64,000 nt of DNA from JAGPUQ01 sp049325095 (GTDB lineage: Bacteria; Pseudomonadota; Gammaproteobacteria; Pseudomonadales; Porticoccaceae). The translations under genes and the position numbers were made by a program. Shown piece by piece: positions 53,227 to 64,000 of the stretch (positions are counted from its first letter, which is position 1; every line of letters begins with the position of its first letter). The notes below the pieces were generated by a model. That model made no database searches. It was not told where the DNA came from and saw only the letters and a program-made list of their open reading frames with translations. The stretch is from the NCBI GenBank assembly GCA_049325095.1, contig JBMOPO010000039.1, forward strand, positions 1 to 64,000. The letters are read 5' to 3'.

Positions 53227-54567
53227 TCATCCGCTTTGCCTCGCGACGACGCCGGCGATTTCTTCGGCGAGTCGGCGCACCAAGGCCTCGTCCTCCCCCT
53301 CGACCATGACCCTGATCACGGGCTCGGTTCCCGACGGCCGCAGCAATACCCGTCCCTTGCCGGCCAGGCGGCGCTCGGCATCGGCCACCACTCTCGCCAC
53401 CGCCGGGTGCGTCTCAGGCGCCTGTCCCCGGGCGACAGCCACATTGACCATGACCTGCGGCAGCTTGGTCATGCCCGAGCACAGCGCCGCGAGCCCGCCA
53501 CCCCGCTCGACCACCGCGCGCAACACCTGCAGCGCCGCGACCAAACCATCCCCGGTGGTACTCAAATCCCCGCACACGATGTGCCCGGAACTCTCTCCAC
53601 CGAGCAGCCACTGGCGCTCGGCCATGGCTTCGATGACGTAGCGATCGCCCACCGGCGTGCGCACGAAGGGCACCTGAAGTTCGGCCAGCGCCAGCTCCAG
53701 GCCATAGTTGCTCATCTGGGTGCCGACCACGCCGCTGCAGCCTCCTTCCCGGTGGCGGTGGGCGGCGAGCACATACAACAGTTCGTCCCCATCCACCACT
53801 GCGCCGCGCGCATCGACGAAGATCACGCGGTCGCCGTCGCCGTCGAAGGCGATTCCGAGATCCGCGCCCCTGGCGACCACCTCGCGCTGCAGCGCCGCGG
53901 GATGTACCGAACCGCAGTCGCGATTGATGTTGAGGCCATCCGGCGCCACGCCGAGCGCATGGACCCGCGCGCCGAGCTCGGTCAGCACATCGGGGGCGAC
54001 GTGGTAGGTGGCGCCGTGGGCGCAATCGACCACGACCTCCAGGCCATCCAGATTGAAACCGAACGGCAGGGTCCCCTTGCAGAACTCGATGTAGCGGCCG
54101 GCGGCATCGCCGATCCGGCCGGCGCGCCCCAGCCGCTCCGACACCACCGTCTCGACCTCCTGGGCCAGGTACTGCTCGATCCGCGCCTCGATCTCGTCGG
54201 GCAACTTGCGCCCGTCCGAGCCGAAGAATTTGATGCCGTTGTCATCGAAGGGGTTGTGGGAGGCGCTGATCACGATTCCCGCAGCGGCCCGGAAGGTGCG
54301 TGCCAGGTAGGCGATCGCGGGCGTGGGCATGGGCCCCAGCAGCGCCACATCGACCCCTGCCGCGATGATCCCGGCCTGCAGCGCGGATTCGAAGAGATAG
54401 CCGGAGATCCGGGTGTCCTTGCCCACCAGAATCAGTTTGCGTCCAGCCGACCCGGCCGCGAACACCCGACCCGCGGCCCACCCCAGGCGCAGCACGAAAT
54501 CCGCGGTGATGGGATAGGTTCCGACCCGCCCCCGAATGCCATCGGTGCCGAAGTATCGCCTTGCCAT
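53227..54567 (-). CDS. glmM: phosphoglucosamine mutase GlmM
   Basis: A 446-residue member of the alpha-phosphohexomutase family. It converts glucosamine-6-P to glucosamine-1-P for peptidoglycan and LPS precursors. It has YFGTDGIRGRVG at the start, active-site Ser in ISASHNPFDDNG near residue 101, metal loop FDGDGDRV near 240, sugar loop GGESSGH, and phosphate site LRPSGTEPVIRV near 410. Its ATG lies 2 bp after the folP stop, the usual folP-glmM coupling. Confidence 0.97.
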   Translation of the reverse strand: MARRYFGTDGIRGRVGTYPITADFVLRLGWAAGRVFAAGSAGRKLILVGKDTRISGYLFESALQAGIIAAGVDVALLGPMPTPAIAYLARTFRAAAGIVISASHNPFDDNGIKFFGSDGRKLPDEIEARIEQYLAQEVETVVSERLGRAGRIGDAAGRYIEFCKGTLPFGFNLDGLEVVVDCAHGATYHVAPDVLTELGARVHALGVAPDGLNINRDCGSVHPAALQREVVARGADLGIAFDGDGDRVIFVDARGAVVDGDELLYVLAAHRHREGGCSGVVGTQMSNYGLELALAELQVPFVRTPVGDRYVIEAMAERQWLLGGESSGHIVCGDLSTTGDGLVAALQVLRAVVERGGGLAALCSGMTKLPQVMVNVAVARGQAPETHPAVARVVADAERRLAGKGRVLLRPSGTEPVIRVMVEGEDEALVRRLAEEIAGVVARQSG

Positions 54568-54569
54568 AA

Positions 54570-55466
54570 TCACCCACCTGCCCGTCCAACCGCCGGCGCT
54601 CGGCCTTCGATCGCCATCAACACTTTCAATGCATCCGCGGTGGCGGCGACATCGTGGACCCGGAGTATCGCCGCGCCGCGCTGCGCGGCCAGCAGCGCGG
54701 CGGCGACACTGCCGTGGACGCGCTCGGTGATCCCGCGCGCGGTCAGCTCCCCGATCAGGCGTTTTCGCGACAGACCCACCAGTACCGGCAACCCGGCGGG
54801 CGGGATATCGGCGAGCGCGGCCAGCAACTGGAGGTTGTGCTCCAGCGTCTTGCCGAACCCGAACCCGGGGTCGACCAGCAACCGATCCCGGGGGAGGCCC
54901 ATGGCCGCGCAGGACTCCACCCGTTCGGCGAGAAAACCCTTGACCTCGGCGACCACATCGCCGTAGCGCGGATCGTCCTGCATGGTCGCCGGCTCCCCCC
55001 GCATGTGCATCAGACACACCGGCAGGCCGACCTCCGCCGCCGCAGCCAGCGCCCCCGGGCGCCGCAGCGCACGGACATCGTTGATCATGCTGGCGCCGGC
55101 CGCGGCCGCAGCCCGGATCACTTCCGGACAACTGGTATCGACCGAAAGCGGGGTCGCAAACCGTCGCGCCAGGGCTTCGACGACCGGGACCACCCGCTCG
55201 AGTTCGACCGCCGTTGCGACCGGAGCGGCGCCCGGCCGCGTCGACTCACCGCCGATATCGAGCAGTTCGGCACCCTCCGCAATGCAGCGGGCAGCGTGGT
55301 CGATCACCCGGTCGAGAATGGGCGTGGAACCCCGGCACAGGCGGCCGCCGTCGGAGAATGAATCGGGGGTGACATTGACGATGCCCATCACCCGGGGATG
55401 GCGGCCGGTGGACCACGCCCGGAACATCCGTTCGAGCACGGCGGAAGCCGCGGACCGCACCACCAC
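54570..55466 (-). CDS. folP: dihydropteroate synthase
   Basis: A 298-residue TIM-barrel enzyme that joins dihydropterin pyrophosphate and p-aminobenzoate in folate synthesis; it is the sulfonamide target. It has VMGIVNVTPDSFSDGG near residue 26, DIGGESTRPGA near 70, PLSVDTS, DPGFGFGKT near 198, GLSRKRLIG near 228 and RVHDV near 270. The start is uncertain: GTG 55466, with GGAGC before it, gives a short N-terminal extension typical of the family; later GTG codons are also possible. It lies 19 bp after ftsH. Confidence 0.95.
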   Translation of the reverse strand: MVVRSAASAVLERMFRAWSTGRHPRVMGIVNVTPDSFSDGGRLCRGSTPILDRVIDHAARCIAEGAELLDIGGESTRPGAAPVATAVELERVVPVVEALARRFATPLSVDTSCPEVIRAAAAAGASMINDVRALRRPGALAAAAEVGLPVCLMHMRGEPATMQDDPRYGDVVAEVKGFLAERVESCAAMGLPRDRLLVDPGFGFGKTLEHNLQLLAALADIPPAGLPVLVGLSRKRLIGELTARGITERVHGSVAAALLAAQRGAAILRVHDVAATADALKVLMAIEGRAPAVGRAGG

Positions 55467-55485
55467 GCGCTCCAGGGGAAGCGGA

Positions 55486-57396
55486 CTACTTGCCTTCCAC
55501 CGGCCCGCCGATGGGTGCGCTGCCCGTGCCCCGCACGGCCGCCTTGCTGTCGCGCTCGTAATCGCCGCCGTCGTGCCAATCCCGCGGCGGGCGCACCGGA
55601 CGCCGCGCCATCAGGTCATCGACCTGTTCTGAATCCAGCGTCTCGTACTCCATGAGCGCGACCTTCATCGCATGCAGGATATCGATGTTCTCCTCCAGCA
55701 GGCGCCTGGCGGTGGCGTAGCACTGGTCGATGATGCGGCGCACCTCCTCGTCGATCTGTTGCGAGGTGGCCCCGGAGAAGTTTCGCCCGCCGCCGAAGGG
55801 ACTGGCCGCGCCCTCCTCCTCGCCGTACAGAATCGGACCCAGGCGCTCGCTCAACCCCCATTTGGTGACCATGGCGCGAACCAACTGGCTGGCCCGCTCG
55901 ATGTCGTTGGAGGCGCCCGTGGTGACGCCGTCCGGCCCATGGATCAGCTCCTCGGCGATGCGCCCACCGAACAGGCTGCACACCATGCTGCTCAGCTTGC
56001 GCCGGCTCATGCTGTACTGGTCCTCCTCGGGCAGGAACTGGGTGACGCCCAGGGCGCGCCCGCGGGGGATGATGGTCACCTTGTGCACCGGGTCGTGCTC
56101 GGGCATCAGCCGGCCGACGATGGCGTGGCCCGCCTCATGGTAGGCGGTGTTGGCCTTCTCGTCCTCGGACATGACCATGGAGCGGCGCTCGGCGCCCATC
56201 ATGATCTTGTCGCGCGCCTTCTCGAATTCCTCCATGGTCACCAGGCGCCGATTGGCGCGCGCGGCGAACAGCGCCGCCTCGTTGACCAGATTGGCGAGGT
56301 CGGCCCCGGAAAAGCCCGGCGTGCCCCGCGCGAGAATGCCCAAGTTGACCCGTTCGTCCAGCGGCACCTTGCGCACATGCACCTTGAGAATCTGTTCGCG
56401 GCCGCGGATATCGGGCAGGCCGACGAACACCTGGCGGTCGAAGCGGCCCGGGCGCAGCAGCGCCTTGTCGAGCACGTCCGGACGGTTGGAGGCGGCGATC
56501 ACAATCACGCCTTCGTTGCCCTCGAAGCCGTCCATCTCCACCAGCAACTGGTTGAGAGTCTGCTCGCGCTCGTCGTTGCCGCCACCCCAGCCGCCGCCGC
56601 GGGCGCGGCCGACGGCGTCGATCTCGTCGATAAACACGATGCAGGGCGCCTGCTTCTTGGCCTGTTCGAACATGTCGCGTACCCGGGAGGCGCCGACCCC
56701 CACGAACATCTCCACGAAATCCGAACCGGAAATGGAAAAGAACGGCACCCGCGCCTCGCCGGCGATGGCCCGCGCCAGCAACGTCTTGCCGGTGCCCGGC
56801 GGACCGGACATCAGCACGCCGCGCGGAATGCGGCCGCCCAGGCTCTGGAACTTGCCGGGATCGCGCAGGAATTCGACCAGCTCGCGCACGTCTTCCTTCG
56901 CCTCGTCGACTCCGGCCACATCGGCGAAGGTGGTCTTGATCTGGTCCTCGCTGAGCAGCCGCGCCTTCGACTTGCCGAAGCTCATCGGGCCGGCGCGGCC
57001 ACCCCCCATGCCGCCCTGCATCTGGCGCATGAAAAACATGAAGATCGCCACGATCAGCAGAATCGGGAAGGCGGCCAGGAACAGTTGCTGCCAGAACCCG
57101 GCCTTGTCGGGCTCGCGGCCCTCGACATTGACGTTGTTGTTGAGCAGATCGCCCATCAGGCCGCTGTCATAGATGTCCGGTCGGACGGTGCGGAAGCGGG
57201 CGCCGTTGTGGCGCTCGCCCTCGATCTCCAGCCCGTCGATGACCACGCTGCGCACGGCGCCGCTCTGCACTTCGTCGACGAAATTGGTATAGGTGATGGT
57301 CTCGGGAACCGGCCCACCCTTGAAATTCTGGAAAATCGACAGCAGCACCGCGGCGATGATCAGCCACAGGATGAGGTTTTTGGCCATTTCGTTCAC
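55486..57396 (-). CDS. ftsH: ATP-dependent zinc metalloprotease FtsH
   Basis: A 636-residue membrane-anchored AAA+ protease for membrane-protein quality control and LpxC/sigma-32 turnover. Transmembrane segments lie at residues 4-22 and about 102-124, around a periplasmic domain. Walker A GPPGTGKT is near 199, Walker B CIVFIDEIDAVG near 250, the second region of homology follows with RPGRFDRQV, and zinc motif HEAGH is near 421. The start is GTG 57396 with GAGGA upstream; ATG 57387 (MAKNLILWL) is an alternative without a ribosome site. It lies between rlmE and folP. Confidence 0.97.
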   Translation of the reverse strand: MNEMAKNLILWLIIAAVLLSIFQNFKGGPVPETITYTNFVDEVQSGAVRSVVIDGLEIEGERHNGARFRTVRPDIYDSGLMGDLLNNNVNVEGREPDKAGFWQQLFLAAFPILLIVAIFMFFMRQMQGGMGGGRAGPMSFGKSKARLLSEDQIKTTFADVAGVDEAKEDVRELVEFLRDPGKFQSLGGRIPRGVLMSGPPGTGKTLLARAIAGEARVPFFSISGSDFVEMFVGVGASRVRDMFEQAKKQAPCIVFIDEIDAVGRARGGGWGGGNDEREQTLNQLLVEMDGFEGNEGVIVIAASNRPDVLDKALLRPGRFDRQVFVGLPDIRGREQILKVHVRKVPLDERVNLGILARGTPGFSGADLANLVNEAALFAARANRRLVTMEEFEKARDKIMMGAERRSMVMSEDEKANTAYHEAGHAIVGRLMPEHDPVHKVTIIPRGRALGVTQFLPEEDQYSMSRRKLSSMVCSLFGGRIAEELIHGPDGVTTGASNDIERASQLVRAMVTKWGLSERLGPILYGEEEGAASPFGGGRNFSGATSQQIDEEVRRIIDQCYATARRLLEENIDILHAMKVALMEYETLDSEQVDDLMARRPVRPPRDWHDGGDYERDSKAAVRGTGSAPIGGPVEGK

Positions 57397-57478
57397 TGCA
57401 TCGTCCTCGCAATCCGACGCGGTCCCGCCCCGCGGGAATCGGCGCCTTCATAACGACCGGGTCCCGATTATAGACCCT

Positions 57479-58123
57479 TCAGGCCGAGCCGGCCGAGGTG
57501 CTCCGGCATCCGCTGGCGACCCAGTAGACCTCGCGGGATTCGGCCCGCGAGGCCTCCGGCTTGCATACCCGAACCCGGTCGAAACGCCGGCGGGCGGCGC
57601 TCAGCAGGGCGTCGGAGCCCTCGCCCTGAAATACCTTGGCGACGCAAGTGCCGCCGGGCTTCAGGAATTCGGCGGCGAAATCCAGCGCCAACTCCACCAG
57701 GTACAGGGCGCGCGGCTGGTCCACGCCGCGCATCCCACTGATATTGGGGGCCAGGTCGGAGATTACAACGTCCACCCCGCCGCCGCCGATGGCGCGGCGC
57801 AGCTCGGCCAGCACCTCGGCCGCGGTGAAATCGCCCTGCACGAACTCCACACCGGCCAGGGGCTCCATGGGCAGCAGGTCGCAGGCCCAGATCCGGCCGC
57901 CACTGCCGATCCGCGCGGCGGCGACCTGCGACCAGCCGCCGGGCGCAGCGCCCAGATCGACCACCGACTGACCGGGCCGGAACAGCCGGTAGCGGCGGTC
58001 CAGTTCGAGCAACTTGAAGCTGGCCCGGGAGCGATACCCCTCCCGCCGCGCCGCCAGCACATGGGGATCGGCGTGGTGGCGCTGCAACCAGCGCCGGCTG
58101 CCGCCTTTGCGCGACTTGGCCAT
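57479..58123 (-). CDS. rlmE: 23S rRNA (uridine-2'-O-) methyltransferase RlmE
   Basis: A 214-residue FtsJ/RrmJ enzyme that methylates U2552 of 23S rRNA late in 50S assembly. The K-D-K-E catalytic set is visible: Lys in RASFKLLELD, Asp in VISDLAPNISG, Lys in CVAKVFQGEG, and Glu in ESREVYWVASG. SAM motif VVDLGAAPGGWSQVA is near residue 54. It lies 82 bp upstream of ftsH and is divergent from yhbY, a conserved gammaproteobacterial layout. Confidence 0.96.
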   Translation of the reverse strand: MAKSRKGGSRRWLQRHHADPHVLAARREGYRSRASFKLLELDRRYRLFRPGQSVVDLGAAPGGWSQVAAARIGSGGRIWACDLLPMEPLAGVEFVQGDFTAAEVLAELRRAIGGGGVDVVISDLAPNISGMRGVDQPRALYLVELALDFAAEFLKPGGTCVAKVFQGEGSDALLSAARRRFDRVRVCKPEASRAESREVYWVASGCRSTSAGSA

Positions 58124-58167
58124 GAATGCGCCTGCTACAATCGCCGGCCGATCATCGGATGTGCCAC

Positions 58168-58500
58168 ATGAACCTCGACCACGACACCAGAAAACTGCTG
58201 CGCCGCATCGGTCACGCGCTGAACCCGGTGGTGACCCTGGGAGAGAAGGGGCTCACCGCGGCGGTGGCCGGTGAACTGGAACGGGCCCTCTGCGCACACG
58301 AATTGATCAAGGTCCGCGTGACCGGCGCGGATCGGGAGCGGCGCCGGGCGCTGATCGGGGAGCTGCTGGCCACCACCGGGGCCGAACAGGTCCAGGCGAT
58401 CGGCCATGTGGTGCTGCTGTTGCGCAGGGCCGCGCGGCCGGACCCGCGGCTCTCCAACCTGTTGCGCCATGGCGGCGGCGCCCGGCATCCGCCCGCTTGA
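58168..58500 (+). CDS. yhbY: ribosome assembly RNA-binding protein YhbY
   Basis: A 110-residue CRM-domain protein that associates with pre-50S particles. It has LLRRIGHALNPVVTLGEKGL, LINHELIKV-like ALCAHELIKVRVTGADRERR, and AIGHVVLLLRRA. It is a little longer than E. coli YhbY (97) because of an Arg/Gly/His-rich tail. ATG 58168 is chosen for the conserved start. TACAAT at 58136-58141 could be its -10 box in the 44-bp divergent gap with rlmE. Confidence 0.93.
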   Translation: MNLDHDTRKLLRRIGHALNPVVTLGEKGLTAAVAGELERALCAHELIKVRVTGADRERRRALIGELLATTGAEQVQAIGHVVLLLRRAARPDPRLSNLLRHGGGARHPPA

Positions 58501-58539
58501 CCGCCGACCGGGCCCGCGGCGCACCTGCGGCAGAAGAAT

Positions 58540-59343
58540 TCAGCCGCCCCTGGCCGAGGGAAACCGGGCGGGGCGCTTCTCCTTGACCGCGGCGACCCCT
58601 TCGGCGGCATCCGGGCTCAGGAAGCACTGCATCTCCATGCGCAGCGAGTTCTCGAAGATCGGCGCCGCCTGCTTGATCCAGCCGTTGAGGGTGCTCTTGG
58701 TGCCGCGGATCGCCTGCTGGGCACCGGCGGCCAGCTGATCGGCCACCGCCAATGCCCGCGGCAATACTTCGTCCTGGGGGCAGCAGAGACTCACCAGTCC
58801 GATCCGCTCGGCCTCCCGGCCGTCGATGAACTCGGCGGTCATCAGGTAGTACTTGGCCTTGGCCATGCCGCACAGGATCGGCCAGACGATGGCGGCATGG
58901 TCGCCGGCACCGACGCCGAGCTTGACGTGGCCGTCGGTGATTCGGGCCGTCTCCGACATGATGCTGATGTCGGCCATGATGGCGACCGCCAGGCCGGCGC
59001 CCACCGCGACCCCGTTGATGGCGGAGATGATCGGCTTCTCCAGATCCAGCATGCGGTAGACGATGTCCGCCGCCTCCTTCTGGATCTGCTGGACCCGGTC
59101 GGCCTGGCCGACCACGCCCTCGATCCAGGTCAGGTCACCGCCGGCGGAAAACGCCTTGCCCGCCCCGGTCACCACCACCACGTTGGTCTCGTCGTCGCGG
59201 GCCACCGTGTCCCAGATCTGGGTCAGCTCCCAGTGCAGGCGGCCATTGGTGGCATTCATCACTTCGGGCCGGTTGATGGTGATGATGAGCACGCCGTTGG
59301 GCCTGTGCTCGAACAGCAGGTGCTGATAGTCGGCGTAGTTCAT
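58540..59343 (-). CDS. crotonase-family protein (non-canonical enoyl-CoA hydratase/isomerase)
   Basis: A 267-residue crotonase-fold protein. The oxyanion/CoA segments TGAGKAFSAGGDLTWIEG and NGVAVGAGLAVAIMAD are clear. Relative to rat enoyl-CoA hydratase, Glu144 is replaced by Ala (GAGLAV) and Glu164 by His (TDGHVKLGVGAGDH), so simple hydration is doubtful. The TDGHVKLG...GDH pattern belongs to a large uncharacterised crotonase subgroup. It lies 45 bp after the carboxymuconolactone-decarboxylase-like gene, forming a two-gene unit between yhbY and greA. Confidence 0.85.
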   Translation of the reverse strand: MNYADYQHLLFEHRPNGVLIITINRPEVMNATNGRLHWELTQIWDTVARDDETNVVVVTGAGKAFSAGGDLTWIEGVVGQADRVQQIQKEAADIVYRMLDLEKPIISAINGVAVGAGLAVAIMADISIMSETARITDGHVKLGVGAGDHAAIVWPILCGMAKAKYYLMTAEFIDGREAERIGLVSLCCPQDEVLPRALAVADQLAAGAQQAIRGTKSTLNGWIKQAAPIFENSLRMEMQCFLSPDAAEGVAAVKEKRPARFPSARGG

Positions 59344-59388
59344 GCTTCCTCCGTCGGGTATTTCAGATGCATGGATGGCAATCGGGGG

Positions 59389-59961
59389 TCAGTCCTGGAA
59401 GCGGCACAGTTCGGGATCCAGGGTCATGCCGGAATCGAGCTGCACGCCGCAGGTATTGAGCGCCATGGACACCAGGTTGTACTGCCCCACGGTGAACACG
59501 ATGTCGAGCAGCTGTTCGGTGGAATAGAAGCGCGCCAGCCCCTGCCAGGTCGGGTCGCTGATGAAGGCATCGGCGTGCAGTTCATCGGTGGCGCGCAGCA
59601 GCAGGCGCTCGGCCTGGGTCCAGCCCTCGGCTTCGGCACCGGCCTTGATGCGCTCGATTTCCTCGCGGCTGAGATCGCATTCCAGGCCGATCAGCACGTG
59701 CTGGCCCCACTCGTAACCGGACTTGCACAGCCAGCCGATGCGCAGGATGAGGATTTCCCGATCGCGCAGGCTCAGCGTCGACTTGCCCATGATGTGATTG
59801 GCGAACACCAGCCAGCGCTTGCCCAGCCGGGGGTGGTTGGCGAGCGTCTTGAAGATGTTGAGGATGCGGCCGTTGACGCGCAGCCCGCCGAAGATCTCGC
59901 GCTGCTCGTCGGTCCATCGATCCGGTTCCAGCGGGGGAACCCTGGGAGTTTTCAAACGCAT
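59389..59961 (-). CDS. carboxymuconolactone decarboxylase family protein
   Basis: A 190-residue helical protein of the CMD/AhpD superfamily. It has LRVNGRILNIFKTLANHPRL, LSLRDREILILRIGWLCKSGYEWGQHVLIG (central signature) and DIVFTVGQYNLVSMALNTCG. The CxxC pair that makes AhpD a peroxidase is absent: the equivalent stretch is SGYEWGQH. It is therefore not a typical antioxidant enzyme; a lyase or decarboxylase role, or a partner role to the adjacent crotonase, is possible. It starts a two-gene unit 51 bp beyond greA. Confidence 0.85.
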   Translation of the reverse strand: MRLKTPRVPPLEPDRWTDEQREIFGGLRVNGRILNIFKTLANHPRLGKRWLVFANHIMGKSTLSLRDREILILRIGWLCKSGYEWGQHVLIGLECDLSREEIERIKAGAEAEGWTQAERLLLRATDELHADAFISDPTWQGLARFYSTEQLLDIVFTVGQYNLVSMALNTCGVQLDSGMTLDPELCRFQD

Positions 59962-60012
59962 GCGGCAATCCTCTGGAGATGGTTGTTGGCCTGGGCCGGG
60001 CGCCGCCCGGCT

Positions 60013-60485
60013 TCAGATGTAGGCCACCCGGTCGATTTCGTAGTCCACCGCGCCGGACGGCGTCTGTACGCTGACCTCGTCCCCCTCGCGCTTGCCGATC
60101 AGGGCGCGGGCGATGGGCGACTGATAGGAGATCTTGCCCGATTTCACGTCGGCCTCGTCATCGCCGACGATCTGGTAGACCCGGGTCTCCTCGGTGTCGA
60201 GATTGATCAGGGTCACCGTGGCCCCGAAGATCACCTTGTCGTCCCTGGGCAGGGAGGCGACATCGATCACCTGGGCGCAGCTCAGCTTGGCCTCGATCTC
60301 CTGGATTCTGCCCTCGATGAAGCTCTGCTGCTCGCGGGCGGCGTGATATTCGGCGTTTTCCTTGAGATCGCCGTGGGCGCGCGCCTCGGCGATGGCGTTG
60401 ACGATGCGCGGCCGCTCGACCCGCTTGAGCTGGTCGAGTTCGGCGCGCAACCGCTCGGCGCCGGCCGCGGTCATGGGCACCTTGT

Positions 60486-60489
<4 letters not shown>
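60013..60489 (-). CDS. greA: transcription elongation factor GreA
   Basis: A 158-residue factor, the same length as E. coli GreA. It rescues backtracked RNA polymerase by stimulating transcript cleavage. The N-terminal coiled coil carries the acidic tip in ARAHGDLKENAEYHAARE (Asp/Glu near 41-44), and the C-terminal FKBP-like domain has GDDEADVKSGKISYQSPIARALIG. The start is GTG 60489, overlapping the carB stop by 4 bp (GTGA), with GGGAATGAG upstream; this gives MNKVPMTAAG. It follows carAB, as in many gammaproteobacteria. Confidence 0.96.
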
Positions 60490-63707
<3,218 letters not shown>

Positions 63708-63727
63708 GCAACTCCCGGTAGGGGCGG

Positions 63728-64000
63728 TCAGCCGGCCCGGTGCCGGGCCATGAGGTCGATGAAACGGTCGAACAGGGGCGCCAGGTCGTGGGGCCCCGGA
63801 CTGGCCTCCGGGTGGCCCTGGAACCCGAATGCCGGACAGTCGGTGCGCTCGATGCCCTGCAGGGATCCGTCGAACAGCGAGCGGTGGGTGGCGCGCAGAT
63901 TGCCCGGCAGGCTGGCCTCGTCCACCGCAAAGCCGTGGTTCTGGCTGCTGATCAGGACCACCCCCGTAGCCAGGTCCTGGACCGGGTGATTGGCGCCATG
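63728..64000 (-). CDS. carA: carbamoyl-phosphate synthase small subunit, C-terminal part (5' end outside window)
   Basis: The last 90 residues of CarA, open to the window edge. Visible are GANHPVQDLATG, the class I glutaminase stretch ISSQNHGFAVDEASLP, and the catalytic His/Glu pair in FGFQGHPEASPGPHD. CarA supplies ammonia from glutamine to CarB through a tunnel. The nucleophile Cys lies outside the window. It is directly upstream of carB. Confidence 0.96.
   Translation of the reverse strand, partial: HGANHPVQDLATGVVLISSQNHGFAVDEASLPGNLRATHRSLFDGSLQGIERTDCPAFGFQGHPEASPGPHDLAPLFDRFIDLMARHRAG

Overview
The window is a high-GC bacterial chromosome segment, most likely from a gammaproteobacterium. 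The evidence is conserved gene order: dnaG-rpoD-tRNA-Ile2 at the left, and rlmE-ftsH-folP-glmM-tpiA-secG-tRNA-Leu(GAG)-tRNA-fMet-rimP-nusA-infB-rbfA-truB-rpsO-pnp at the right, followed by carA-carB-greA. MiaE, FabV and RpoD-type proteins fit the same group. Genus or order cannot be fixed from the sequence alone. No phage, transposase, integrase or CRISPR array was seen, and coding style looks even throughout.

Left part (1-24 kb): the end of the dnaG-rpoD operon and a tRNA are followed by a carbon-storage block. A minus-strand operon glgB-glgA-ackA-xfp faces glgC across a 502-bp divergent region, linking glycogen synthesis to a phosphoketolase/acetate kinase shunt. Next come a secreted gamma-glutamyltranspeptidase, a GNAT acetyltransferase, and a complete glyoxylate bypass: malate synthase G and isocitrate lyase around a LysR regulator. 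The two bypass genes carry near-copy promoters with identical geometry. Then come DUF2789, a metallo-beta-lactamase-fold hydrolase, FabV, MiaE and a glycosyltransferase.

Middle part (24-43 kb): a methyltransferase and a repeat-rich 665-bp gap precede an acyl-CoA catabolism region. A five-gene operon (acyl-CoA dehydrogenase, MaoC-type hydratase, CitE-type lyase, crotonase, 2-hydroxyacid dehydrogenase) looks like a module cleaving a C5-type dicarboxyl-CoA. TerC and MarC membrane proteins, an ACAD10/11-like dehydrogenase, a dienelactone hydrolase and two small membrane proteins follow. Then comes the most unusual block: four tandem 387-residue acyl-CoA dehydrogenase paralogues facing three tandem short-chain dehydrogenase paralogues. 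Their substrate is not evident from sequence, but the layout suggests a multi-step oxidation pathway for CoA-linked or alcohol intermediates.

Right part (43-64 kb): the translation/RNA metabolism operon runs leftward from tRNA-fMet to pnp. Upstream of it lie secG-tpiA-glmM-folP-ftsH-rlmE, a divergent yhbY, an inserted pair (crotonase plus carboxymuconolactone-decarboxylase-like protein), and greA-carB-carA, cut by the window edge. Between tRNA-fMet and rimP sits a run of consecutive perfect hairpins, partly shared with a second intergenic site at 32.1 kb.
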